Positions 45,029 to 55,944 of a DNA stretch of 57,012 nucleotides are shown here, one piece after another. The DNA is from Paracoccaceae bacterium (GTDB lineage: Bacteria; Pseudomonadota; Alphaproteobacteria; Rhodobacterales; Rhodobacteraceae), in NCBI GenBank assembly GCA_030758115.1, contig JANREX010000104.1, positions 1-57,012 of the forward strand, read 5' to 3'. How positions within the stretch are numbered: the stretch's first letter is position 1; each line of letters begins with the position of its first letter. Position numbers and translations under genes: made by a program. The notes beneath the pieces are model-generated. The model was not told the DNA's origin. It saw only the letters and a program-made list of their open reading frames with translations, and searched no databases.

Positions 45029-45988
45029 TCAGGCTGCGGCAGGGCCGGGGTGGGCGGCGAAATGCGCGGCCACCCCATCGAAGACCTCGGCGCGGGTCTG
45101 GGGGGTGTCCATCATCACCTCATGCTCGCCGCCCTGTATCATGTGCAGCCGCGCTCCGGGCCAGCTGCCCATGCGCGCGGTGATGCGGTCCGGGCAGACG
45201 ATCCGCTCATGCGTGCCAAGCCATGTCTGGCAGGGCGGCGGCGGGGCGGGCTGACGCGCAAGATGCGCCATCTCGACGAGGGCTTCGTTCAGCCAGCGCA
45301 GGCTTGGCCCGCCAAGGGCCAGATCCGGGTAGGTGGTCATCTGGCGCTGCATGTAGGCATACATGTCCCGGTCACGGGTCAGCGCGTTGTCGTCGAAAGG
45401 CTCGGCCAGCACATAGGTTTCCGACTTGGTGCCAGGCGCCAGCTGATGGCCGAAACCCAGCCGCGCGGCCGCCCAGGACATGACCCAGGCCGCCGGTCGC
45501 GTGGCCGTGGCCATCTGGATGCCCCACATCGGCCCGGTAAAGGCGCAGGCGGCGACGGGCATGCCCTCCATCACCGCGCGCAGGCCGATGCAGCCGCCCA
45601 TCGAATGGGCCAGCAGATACCAGGGGCGCGGCAGGTCCAGCGCCTCTGCGGCCCGAACCATCGCCGCCACGTCCTGCTGATAGTCGGTGAACCGCCCCAC
45701 ATGTCCGGTGCGCCGGTCGGTAACCATGCGATCGGCCAGGCCCTGGCCGCGCCAGTCGATGGTCAGCGTGTCGAAGCCGCGCTGCGCAAGATCCGCGGCG
45801 GCACGGCCGTATTTCTCGACATATTCGGTGCGTCCGGGGAACAGAAAGACAGTGCCGCGCCCCGCCTGCCGCCCGTCGCGGGGCCAGTGCCCCACGCGGA
45901 TGCGCAGACCGTCGGCGGCGCGCAACCACCAGGCGCGCCCGCCGTCCGGCCCATCGGCCGCATCATGAAAGAGCGGAGCGTCCTCCAA
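45029..45988 (-). CDS. alpha/beta hydrolase, lysophospholipase/monoacylglycerol-lipase type
   Basis: 319 aa with a TTG start 3 bases after the SCP2 gene stop. FPGRTEYVEKYGRAAADLAQRGFDTLTIDWRGQGLAD (about 50-86), nucleophile elbow AHSMGG (Ser near 130), and a late His in QGGEHEVMMD. No signal peptide. Predicted serine hydrolase acting on lipid esters. The MEDAPLF start matches my recollection of relatives' N-termini, which supports the TTG. Confidence 0.88.
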   Translation of the reverse strand: MEDAPLFHDAADGPDGGRAWWLRAADGLRIRVGHWPRDGRQAGRGTVFLFPGRTEYVEKYGRAAADLAQRGFDTLTIDWRGQGLADRMVTDRRTGHVGRFTDYQQDVAAMVRAAEALDLPRPWYLLAHSMGGCIGLRAVMEGMPVAACAFTGPMWGIQMATATRPAAWVMSWAAARLGFGHQLAPGTKSETYVLAEPFDDNALTRDRDMYAYMQRQMTTYPDLALGGPSLRWLNEALVEMAHLARQPAPPPPCQTWLGTHERIVCPDRITARMGSWPGARLHMIQGGEHEVMMDTPQTRAEVFDGVAAHFAAHPGPAAA

Positions 45989-45991
45989 GGA

Positions 45992-46282
45992 TCAGCTCAG
46001 GACAGAGCCAAGCTGCATGGCCATGCCCATATCGCCGTCCACGGCCAGCTTGCCGCTCATGAAGGCGGCGGTGGGGTTCATGTCGCCGGTCATCATCGCC
46101 TCGAAGGTCTCGGCGCTGGCGGTCAGGGTCACGTCGGCCTCTTCGTCGGCGGCGCGCGCGCCGGTGGCATCGACCATCACGGCGCCTTCGCCCTCGATCA
46201 CGAATTTCGCCGATCCGGCAAAGCCGCCGCTGCTCATCTTTTCGTTCAACGCGGCCACGGCCGCTGCAATCACATCGCTCAT
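45992..46282 (-). CDS. SCP2 sterol-carrier-domain protein
   Basis: 96 aa from ATG 46282: essentially one SCP2 domain (KFVIEGEGAVMVDATG, DVTLTASAETFEAMMTGDMNPTAAFMSGKLAVDGDMGMAM). It binds lipids in a hydrophobic tunnel. It lies 3 bases before the lysophospholipase-like gene, suggesting a lipid-related pair. Divergent from the TPR protein gene. Confidence 0.92.
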   Translation of the reverse strand: MSDVIAAAVAALNEKMSSGGFAGSAKFVIEGEGAVMVDATGARAADEEADVTLTASAETFEAMMTGDMNPTAAFMSGKLAVDGDMGMAMQLGSVLS

Positions 46283-46348
46283 TCGCGTGGTCCTTTTTTC
46301 ATGCGCGGGGGCTAACAATTCCCGCGTCGCGCGTTACACTCTTATGTT

Positions 46349-46924
46349 ATGAGCATGTTCCTTCATAATCTCAAACTTGTCGTTGCGGCATTCGGCGCGA
46401 TAGTCGTGTTTTCCATACCCGTGCTGGGGCAGGGCATGGCCGCGCCCCGCGCAGAACTGGGCGCGCTCTACGACCGCCTTGTGACCGCGACAGAGGCCGA
46501 GGCGACGGGAATCGAGCGTGAAATCCGCCTGGAATGGCGCAAGACCGGCTCTGCGGCGATGGATCTGTTGCTGAAACGCGGGCGTGACGCGCTGGAACGG
46601 GGCGATTTTGCCGCTGCCGTCGCACATCTGACCGCGCTGACCGATCACGCGCCGGATGTCGCCGAAGGCTATCATGCCCGTGCGCGCGCCTATTTCCGCA
46701 TGGATCAGATCGGCCCCGCGGTTGCCGACCTCGAACAGGCCCTGGCGCTTGATCCGCGCCATTACGAGGCTGCGCATGGCCTTGCCGTCGTGCTGGAGGA
46801 ACTGGGCCGCCCGCAGCAGGCCTATGCCGCCTATCAGCTTGTGCTTTCCATCCATCCCCATTACGACCCCGCCGCCGAGGCGGTGACGCGGCTCAAGGCC
46901 CAGGTCGAGGGTCTCAAACTCTGA
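46349..46924 (+). CDS. exported tetratricopeptide-repeat protein
   Basis: 191 aa. A signal peptide (about 1-28, LVVAAFGAIVVFSIPVLGQG) is followed by at least three TPR units (near 70-175: GRDALERGDFAAAVAHLTAL, GYHARARAYFRMDQIGPAVADLEQAL, GLAVVLEELGRPQQAYAAYQLVL). A scaffold role in the periplasm is likely. It lies 15 bases before the helicase gene. A second ATG two codons later is possible. Confidence 0.88.
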   Translation: MSMFLHNLKLVVAAFGAIVVFSIPVLGQGMAAPRAELGALYDRLVTATEAEATGIEREIRLEWRKTGSAAMDLLLKRGRDALERGDFAAAVAHLTALTDHAPDVAEGYHARARAYFRMDQIGPAVADLEQALALDPRHYEAAHGLAVVLEELGRPQQAYAAYQLVLSIHPHYDPAAEAVTRLKAQVEGLKL

Positions 46925-46939
46925 TCGGGGAACAGGCCC

Positions 46940-49873
<2,934 letters not shown>

Positions 49874-49885
49874 CGCGGGCGCCCC

Positions 49886-50260
49886 TTGGACGCGCCTGCG
49901 GCACGGATGCGGATCGACAAATGGCTGTGGCACGCGCGGTTCTTCAAGACCCGCACGCTTGCCGCATCCATGGTCAGCGCCGGCCATGTGCGGATCAACA
50001 GCGTCAAGGCCGCCAAGCCCGCCCAGGGAATCGGGCTGGGCGACGTTCTGACCTTCATGCAGGGCGATCACGTGCGTGTCGTGCGGGTTCTGGCCCATGG
50101 CGTCCGGCGCGGTCCCGCAACCGAGGCGCAGACACTTTACGAGGACCTGACCCCCGCGCGGGAGGATGTTCCATCCGCGCCGCAACCGCAGGACGGGGGG
50201 CGACCGACAAAGCGCGAACGCCGGATATTTGACCTTGATCGCCGTCGGATGCTTGAATGA
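49886..50260 (+). CDS. S4-domain RNA-binding protein (Hsp15-like)
   Basis: 124 aa from a TTG at 49886. MRIDKWLWHARFFKTRTLAASMVSAGHVRINSVKA is the S4 fold, followed by LTFMQGDHVRVVRVLAHGVRRGPATEAQTLYEDL and a basic tail (PTKRERRIFDLDRRR). Related to Hsp15, which binds 50S subunits carrying stalled chains. The ATG at 49907 is an alternative that removes seven residues; neither has a clear ribosome binding site. It lies 12 bases after the helicase stop. Confidence 0.9.
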   Translation: MDAPAARMRIDKWLWHARFFKTRTLAASMVSAGHVRINSVKAAKPAQGIGLGDVLTFMQGDHVRVVRVLAHGVRRGPATEAQTLYEDLTPAREDVPSAPQPQDGGRPTKRERRIFDLDRRRMLE

Positions 50261-50325
50261 CGGCGGCGCCTGTTCTAGCTAGGCCTGAAAGGGTCCGGTG
50301 CGGGCCGCAGATTTGAGAGACTGCC

Positions 50326-50664
50326 ATGACTTACGTCGTCATCGACAATTGCATCGCCTGCAAATACACCGACTGTGTCGAGGTCTGCCCCGTGGACTGC
50401 TTCTACGAGGGGGAGAACATGCTGGTGATCCACCCTGACGAATGCATCGATTGCGGCGTCTGCGAACCGGAATGCCCCGCGGATGCGATCCGCCCCGATA
50501 CCGAACCGGACATGGAAAAATGGGTCGAGTTCAACCGGAAATACTCGGAAAAATGGCCGGTGATCATCTCGAAAAAGGATCCGCTGCCCGAAGCCGAAGA
50601 GCGCGATGGCGAGACCGGCAAGCTGGACAAGTATTTCTCGGAAACGCCCGGCGAGGGTGGCTGA
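50326..50664 (+). CDS. fdxA: seven-iron ferredoxin FdxA
   Basis: 112 aa. Cysteines C9, C17 and C50 fit a [3Fe-4S] cluster; C21, C40, C43 and C46 fit a [4Fe-4S] cluster. C12 and C25 are extra. [34 protein letters not shown] is characteristic. A long acidic C-terminal extension is usual for the alphaproteobacterial form. An electron carrier in the cytoplasm. It is followed by carD after 323 bases. Confidence 0.96.
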   Translation: MTYVVIDNCIACKYTDCVEVCPVDCFYEGENMLVIHPDECIDCGVCEPECPADAIRPDTEPDMEKWVEFNRKYSEKWPVIISKKDPLPEAEERDGETGKLDKYFSETPGEGG

Positions 50665-50987
50665 ACCCGGCGCGCGCGACCCGATTCGGCAGGTGTGACG
50701 CCATCGCGATGCCCCGGCGGGCCGTCCTGCCGTGCTGCGGATCGCGCAAAGCTCTGAAATTCAACGGATTTGATGGGCCAGAGCCTGTCGGATATCGCGT
50801 CCTGCTTCCGTATGTGTAATTTTTGTGATATGGTTCCCTCACATGATGTAGATCCATGGCCCCCGTCCCGCCAAGCGCAACCTGAGGACGGATTTTCTGT
50901 GAGACATGACCCGGTAATCGAGATTAGCGATAATCTCGGCCGTGATTTTGTCGCGCAGGGCCCGGGATCGCTGCGAGGAAAGATTGC
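50665..50987 (+). other. 323-base fdxA-carD intergenic region with a small hairpin
   Basis: No gene is seen. An AT-rich stretch (about 50810-50860) is the most promoter-like part, but no firm -35/-10 pair was found. A perfect hairpin GAGATTA-GCGA-TAATCTC (50920-50937) lies in what would be the carD leader, 50 bases before the ATG, with no T-run after it. The carD start has GAGGAAAG upstream. Confidence 0.55.
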
Positions 50988-51497
50988 ATGAGCAAAACGA
51001 AGAAGTCCGAGTTTCGTCCCAATGATTACGTGGTCTATCCGGCCCATGGCGTGGGTCAGATCATCTCGATCGAGGAGCAGGAAATCGCGGGTATCGCGCT
51101 GGAGCTGTTCGTGATCTCGTTCGAGAAGGACAAGATGACCCTGCGGGTGCCGACCAACAAGGCCACCGAGATCGGGATGCGGTCGCTGTCCAGCCCGGAT
51201 GTCGTGTCCAAGGCGATGTCGACGCTGAAAGGCAAGGCCAAGGTCAAGCGGGCCATGTGGTCGCGCCGTGCGCAGGAATACGAGCAGAAGATCAATTCGG
51301 GCGATCTGATCGCCATCGCCGAAGTGGTGCGCGACCTGCACCGCAATGACGACCAGCGCGAGCAGAGCTATTCCGAGCGTCAGCTTTACGAGGCCGCGCT
51401 TGAGCGTCTGACCCGCGAAGTGGCCGCCGTCAGCGGTGGTGACGAAGTGATGGCCGCCAAGCAGGTTGACGAGGTTCTGGTGTCGCGCGCTGCGTGA
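50988..51497 (+). CDS. carD: CarD-family transcriptional regulator
   Basis: 169 aa. The N-terminal RNA-polymerase-interaction domain (NDYVVYPAHGVGQIISIEEQEIAGIALELFVISF, about 12-45) is followed by the helical DNA-contacting part (VKRAMWSRRAQEYEQKINSGDLIAIAEVVRDLHR). CarD stabilises open promoter complexes, including those of rRNA genes. fdxA-carD linkage is common in alphaproteobacteria. It is followed by a strong intrinsic terminator. Confidence 0.96.
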   Translation: MSKTKKSEFRPNDYVVYPAHGVGQIISIEEQEIAGIALELFVISFEKDKMTLRVPTNKATEIGMRSLSSPDVVSKAMSTLKGKAKVKRAMWSRRAQEYEQKINSGDLIAIAEVVRDLHRNDDQREQSYSERQLYEAALERLTREVAAVSGGDEVMAAKQVDEVLVSRAA

Positions 51498-51522
51498 TCC
51501 ATCGCTGTCGATACAGGTGAAG

Positions 51523-51546
51523 CCGCGCCCCTTGGGGCGCGGTTTT
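51523..51546 (+). terminator. intrinsic terminator of carD
   Basis: A perfect 9-bp stem CCGCGCCCC/GGGGCGCGG with loop TT is followed by TTTT, 25 bases past the carD stop. It also stands just before the convergent cobS stop. Confidence 0.93.
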
Positions 51547-51555
51547 CCTTTTGCG

Positions 51556-52317
51556 TCAGAGGCTTGCGAGCAGTAGCAAAAGCGAAACCTCGGCTGTTTG
51601 TTGCGCCGCCCCCAGGATGTCGCCGGTCTGCCCGCCGATCTTGGCGCGGGCCAGGGCCCCGATGCCCCAACCGGCGACCGTGACCGCCAGCACCAGCGGC
51701 AGGGCCGCAAGCCCCAGCGTCAGCAAGGCCAGAACCATGGCCACGGCGGCCGCCAGAACCGCCGTATCGAAGGGAACGCGCCCGACGGAACGTGACAGCC
51801 CGCCCTCGCGGGCCGGGGGCAAGGCATGCATCAGGGCGGGCATCACCGCGCGTGACAGGGCCCCCGCCGCAATCAGGGCGGGCAGGGCCAGCCCGACCTC
51901 GAACAGCGTGCTCAGCGCCAGCCAGCGCAGACCCAGCGACAGGATCAGCGCGATCACGCCATAGCTGCCGATATGGCTGTCCTTCATGATCTCGAGCCGC
52001 CGCTCCATGGTCCAGCCGCCCCAGAGCCCGTCAACCGTGTCGGCCAGCCCGTCTTCATGCATCGCGCCGGTCATCATCGCCATCAACCCAAGGCACAGCC
52101 CCGCCGCCAGCGGCGCGGACAGACCCAAGGCCATGGCCAGCAGCGCGGCCAGGCCTGCAATGCCGCCCAGCACCGCGCCCACCACCGGCCAGGCCCAGGC
52201 CGCAGCCGCGCCGCGCGCCAGTGCGGCATCGGATGCGCGCACGGGCAGGCGCGTCAGCAGCACGAAGCCCGCCGCGATATCGCCGGGCCGGGCGAGGGTG
52301 CTGTCGTTCTGCGGCAT
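51556..52317 (-). CDS. cobS: adenosylcobinamide-GDP ribazoletransferase
   Basis: 253 aa integral membrane protein. FVLLTRLPV near the N-terminus, MTGAMHEDGLADTVDG (about 81-96, metal-binding) and GGQTGDILGAAQQTAE at the C-terminus are family motifs. It joins alpha-ribazole to adenosylcobinamide-GDP in the last steps of vitamin B12 assembly. Divergent from cobT with 67 bases between starts. Confidence 0.95.
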   Translation of the reverse strand: MPQNDSTLARPGDIAAGFVLLTRLPVRASDAALARGAAAAWAWPVVGAVLGGIAGLAALLAMALGLSAPLAAGLCLGLMAMMTGAMHEDGLADTVDGLWGGWTMERRLEIMKDSHIGSYGVIALILSLGLRWLALSTLFEVGLALPALIAAGALSRAVMPALMHALPPAREGGLSRSVGRVPFDTAVLAAAVAMVLALLTLGLAALPLVLAVTVAGWGIGALARAKIGGQTGDILGAAQQTAEVSLLLLLASL

Positions 52318-52384
52318 CGATGCGTCTCTCGCTGTCTTGCTCTTGGGGGTGCTTCGGTTAAACACGGGATCGCAGCCCTGATCA

Positions 52385-53413
52385 ATGAGTGAGCGTATGA
52401 CCCAAAGCCTTCCGACCCTCGACAGTTTGCGCGCCGCGCTGCGCGATCTGCCCGCCCCTGATGCGGCTGCGGTTCAAGCCGCCATGGCGCGCAACGGGCA
52501 GTTGACCAAACCGCCCGGCGCCTTGGGCCGGCTAGAGGATCTGGCGATCTGGATGGCGGGCTGGCAGGGCACCGACCGCCCCCATGTGGATGCGCCGCAA
52601 GTCATTGTCTTTGCTGGCAATCATGGGGTGACGGCGCGGGGTGTCTCGGCGTTTCCGGCGGCTGTGACCGAACAGATGGTGCTGAATTTCCGCGCGGGCG
52701 GTGCCGCGATCAACCAGTTGGCCCGCTGCTTTGGCGCGCGCATGGATGTGCATGCGCTGTCGCTGGACCGGCCCACGGCGGATTTCACGGCCGCACCCGC
52801 GATGACCGAGGCAGAGCTGCTGGAGGCCATGCGCACCGGCTGGGATGCCGTCGATCCTGCGGCCGATCTGTTGGTGACGGGCGAGATGGGGATCGGCAAC
52901 ACAACCTCTGCGGCGGCGCTGGCCCATGCGATCTGTGGCGGTGCGCCCGCCGACTGGGTCGGGCGCGGGACCGGCGTCGATGACGCGGGGCTGGCCCTCA
53001 AGGCGCAGGTCGTGGCCGAAGGCGTCGCCCTGCACCCCCAGGCACGCACAGACGGGGTCGAGGCGCTGCGTTGCCTGGGCGGGCGCGAACTGGCGGCGAT
53101 GGCGGGGGCGATCCTGCGGGCGCGGCATCTGCGCATCCCCGTACTGCTGGACGGGTTCATCTGCACCGCTGCCGCCGCCTGCCTGGACGCGGCGCAGCCC
53201 GGCGCGCTGGATCACTGTCTGGCCGCCCATGTCAGCGCCGAATCCGGCCATGCGCCCTTGCTGGCGAATCTGGGCAAGGATGCGCTTCTGTCGCTGGGCC
53301 TGCGGCTGGGCGAAGGGTCGGGGGCCGCGCTGGCGATCGGCGTGATCAAGGGCGCGGTCGCCTGCCATTCGGGCATGGCCACCTTTGCCGAGGCAGGCGT
53401 GTCCGAGGGATAA
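52385..53413 (+). CDS. cobT: nicotinate-nucleotide-dimethylbenzimidazole phosphoribosyltransferase
   Basis: 342 aa. [21 protein letters not shown] (about 39-59), [17 protein letters not shown] and [14 protein letters not shown] are typical, and the catalytic Glu lies near the late SAESGHAP. It makes alpha-ribazole phosphate for the lower ligand of B12. An ATG four codons downstream (52397) is also possible. No cobalamin riboswitch is seen in the short gap to cobS. Confidence 0.96.
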   Translation: MSERMTQSLPTLDSLRAALRDLPAPDAAAVQAAMARNGQLTKPPGALGRLEDLAIWMAGWQGTDRPHVDAPQVIVFAGNHGVTARGVSAFPAAVTEQMVLNFRAGGAAINQLARCFGARMDVHALSLDRPTADFTAAPAMTEAELLEAMRTGWDAVDPAADLLVTGEMGIGNTTSAAALAHAICGGAPADWVGRGTGVDDAGLALKAQVVAEGVALHPQARTDGVEALRCLGGRELAAMAGAILRARHLRIPVLLDGFICTAAAACLDAAQPGALDHCLAAHVSAESGHAPLLANLGKDALLSLGLRLGEGSGAALAIGVIKGAVACHSGMATFAEAGVSEG

Positions 53414-53422
53414 GGCGCCGGA

Positions 53423-55300
53423 TCAGCCCGCCTCGGCGGGCCGATCCTGTTCCATCCGGGCCAGCAACAGCACCTCAAGCTCCTTGTTCAGCTCGCGCGC
53501 GCGCTTGATATAGGCGGTGTTCTGTTCCGCTGGCAGGCTCGGATCCCAGAGTTCCGCCAATTGGCGCAGCGCATCGCGGTCGTGATGGTAGAACACGGTT
53601 TCGGCCTGTGCGGCCTCGTATTCGGTCAGGCCCATGTTCTCCAACACGTAACGCCCGGCGCGGAGCGAGCTGTCGAACAGCTCGCGCACGATGTCATCGG
53701 CCCCGGCCTGATAGAGCTGGAACACATGGGTGCGGTCCCGCGCGCGGGCGATGATGTGCAGATCGGGCCGCTGATGGCGGGCATAGGTCACCAGCCGGTT
53801 GGCGGCGGCGGGGTCGTCCAGCGCCACCACCAGCACGCGGGCCTTGTCCAGACCTGCGGCATGCAGCAGCTCGGGCCGGGTCGGATCGCCGAAGAAGCCG
53901 CGAAACCCGAAGCGGCGCATCAGCTGGATCGTGGCGATGTCGTGATCCAGCACCACGGTCTTGAAGCCGCTGGCCTGCACCAGCCGGTTGACGATCTGCC
54001 CGAAACGCCCGATGCCGGCGATGATCACCGCGCCCTGTTCGGTGATCTCGTCCTCGGGTGTGGCATCCGGGCCTTCGGTCAGACGACGCGACAGCAGGTC
54101 GTACAGGATGAACAGCAGCGGTGTGATCAGCATCGACAGGGCCACGACCAGCAGCAGCTGATCGGCCAGATGCGTCGGCAGGACGTTCTGCTGCACCGAA
54201 AAGGACAGCAGCACGAAGCCGAATTCCCCCGCCTGCGCCAGCGACAGGGTAAACAGCCATTGATCGCGCCCCTTCAGCTTGAAGGCGCGACCCAGCCCGT
54301 AAAGGATGACCCCCTTCAGCAGGATCAGCCCCAGTGTCATCCCGATCAGGATCAGCGGCTCGGCGAAGAGCATCGCGAAATTGATGCCCGCGCCCACCGT
54401 GATGAAGAACAGGCCCAGAAGCAGCCCCTTGAAGGGTTCGATATCGCTTTCCAGCTCGTGGCGGAATTCGCTATTGGCCAGCACGACCCCCGCAAGGAAG
54501 GTGCCAAGCGCGGGCGACAGGCCCACCAGCATCATCAGAAAGCCGATCCCCAGCACGATCAGCAGCGCCAGCGCCGTGTACATCTCGCGCAGATGGGCAT
54601 GATGGATAAAGCGGAAGAGTGGCCGGATCAGGTAGATGCCCGCCAGAATCACCAGGCCAACCGCGCCCAGCGTGACCAGCGTCACACCCCAGCCGGGCAG
54701 ACCTTCGACCAGTGACATGGAATGACCGTGATCGGCCATGTCCGAGGGGCGCAGCACCTCGCCAGTGGGGCCGACGCGCGCCACCAGCGGCATCGCCAGC
54801 AGCGGCATCAGCGCCAGCATGGGGATCACCGCGATATCCTGCGTCAGCAGCACCGAAAAGGCGGATCGCCCGCCGCCTGTCTGCATCAGCCCCTTTTCCG
54901 ACAGGGTCTGCAGCACGATCGCGGTCGAAGACAGCGCCAGCACCAGACCCACGGCCAGGCCCGTGCTCCAATCCAGTCCAAAGGCCATGGCGGCCGCCAT
55001 CACGGCGGCCGTGGTCAGCACGATCTGCGCGCCGCCCAGCCCCAGCAGCTTGTGGCGCATGTCCCACAGCGCGCGTGGCTCCAGCTCCAGCCCGATCAGG
55101 AACAGCATCATCACCACGCCGAATTCGGCGAAATGCTGCAGGTCCTGCGTTTCCGTGCCCACAAGCCCCAGAACCGGGCCGATCACGATCCCCGCGGCCA
55201 GGTATCCCAGCACCGAGCCAAGCCCCAGACGCGCGGCAATGGGCACGGCAATCACGGCGGCAGCCAGGTAGATCGAGGCCTGGTAGAGAAAGCTTTCCAT
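53423..55300 (-). CDS. monovalent cation:proton antiporter (CPA2, KefB/KefC type)
   Basis: 625 aa. About 12 membrane helices (about 5-390) include FGVVMMLFLIGLELEP and LLTQDIAVIPMLAL. A C-terminal RCK/TrkA-N domain starts at AVIIAGIGRFGQIVNRLV (near 419-436). Typical of K+ (glutathione-gated) efflux/exchange systems; ion specificity is not provable here. A C-terminal helical tail rich in Glu/Arg follows. Convergent with cobT. Confidence 0.93.
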   Translation of the reverse strand: MESFLYQASIYLAAAVIAVPIAARLGLGSVLGYLAAGIVIGPVLGLVGTETQDLQHFAEFGVVMMLFLIGLELEPRALWDMRHKLLGLGGAQIVLTTAAVMAAAMAFGLDWSTGLAVGLVLALSSTAIVLQTLSEKGLMQTGGGRSAFSVLLTQDIAVIPMLALMPLLAMPLVARVGPTGEVLRPSDMADHGHSMSLVEGLPGWGVTLVTLGAVGLVILAGIYLIRPLFRFIHHAHLREMYTALALLIVLGIGFLMMLVGLSPALGTFLAGVVLANSEFRHELESDIEPFKGLLLGLFFITVGAGINFAMLFAEPLILIGMTLGLILLKGVILYGLGRAFKLKGRDQWLFTLSLAQAGEFGFVLLSFSVQQNVLPTHLADQLLLVVALSMLITPLLFILYDLLSRRLTEGPDATPEDEITEQGAVIIAGIGRFGQIVNRLVQASGFKTVVLDHDIATIQLMRRFGFRGFFGDPTRPELLHAAGLDKARVLVVALDDPAAANRLVTYARHQRPDLHIIARARDRTHVFQLYQAGADDIVRELFDSSLRAGRYVLENMGLTEYEAAQAETVFYHHDRDALRQLAELWDPSLPAEQNTAYIKRARELNKELEVLLLARMEQDRPAEAG

Positions 55301-55336
55301 CGCGGCTCCTTGGTGGCGGCGTCAGGGACGTCGGCG

Positions 55337-55792
55337 TCATGTGGGCAGGGGGGCGTCCTGCTTGAACTGGTCCATCACGATCTGGCTTTGCACGCGCGCC
55401 ACGGCGGCATGGGGCAGAAGAACCTCGTGGATCAACCGGTTCAGCGCGGGCAGGTCATCGCAATAGACACGCAACAGGTAATCCGCATCGCCGGTCAGGG
55501 TCCATGCCGAAATGATCGCGGGCTGGGTCGCGACCAGCCGGGCAAAGCTGCGCGACTGTTCGGGGCCATGGGTGGACAGTTGCACCTGCACGAAAGCCTG
55601 AACCTGCAGGCCCAGCTTTGTCGGATCCAGCTTGGCGGCATAGGCGGTGATGTAACCCTCGCCCTCAAGCCGTTGGCGCCGCCTGCCGGCCTGGCTGGGC
55701 GACAGGTTCAGCACCTCGCCCAGCTCCTGCGCGGTCAGATGGGCGTTCTTTTGCAGCGCCGCCAGCAGGCGTTTGTCGATCTCATCAAGCAT
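55337..55792 (-). CDS. Lrp/AsnC-family transcriptional regulator
   Basis: 151 aa. The N-terminal HTH (DEIDKRLLAALQKNAHLTAQELGEVLNLSPSQAGRRRQRLEGEGYI) and C-terminal RAM ligand domain (LTGDADYLLRVYCDDLPALNRLIHEVL) are complete. It is divergent from the 4-hydroxyphenylpyruvate dioxygenase gene, so it probably regulates tyrosine catabolism in response to an amino acid; this is inference from position. Confidence 0.94.
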   Translation of the reverse strand: MLDEIDKRLLAALQKNAHLTAQELGEVLNLSPSQAGRRRQRLEGEGYITAYAAKLDPTKLGLQVQAFVQVQLSTHGPEQSRSFARLVATQPAIISAWTLTGDADYLLRVYCDDLPALNRLIHEVLLPHAAVARVQSQIVMDQFKQDAPLPT

Positions 55793-55944
55793 ATGCGCGT
55801 TTCCCGCGTGATATTTTGAAATTTCGTCATTCTAACGCGAAAAACGAAAACCATAAGCCACTAAATGCGCAAATATCCGCGTTGCATGCGCGTATGATGG
55901 TGCCAACGCAACAGGACAGCAATCAGCCAACAGGAGACATCGCC
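55793..55944. promoter_or_regulatory. divergent control region between the Lrp-type regulator and hppD
   Basis: 152 bases with an AT-rich centre: GATATTTTGAAATTTCG (about 55810-55826, containing the palindrome GAAATTTC) and TGCGCAAATATCCGCG (about 55865-55880). AT-rich near-palindromes of this kind are plausible Lrp-type operator half-sites. No certain -35/-10 pair. Confidence 0.4.

Noticed and set aside
52318-52384. Cobalamin riboswitch between cobS and cobT
   Set aside because: The gap is only 67 bases and shows no B12-box-like sequence or enough room for the aptamer.
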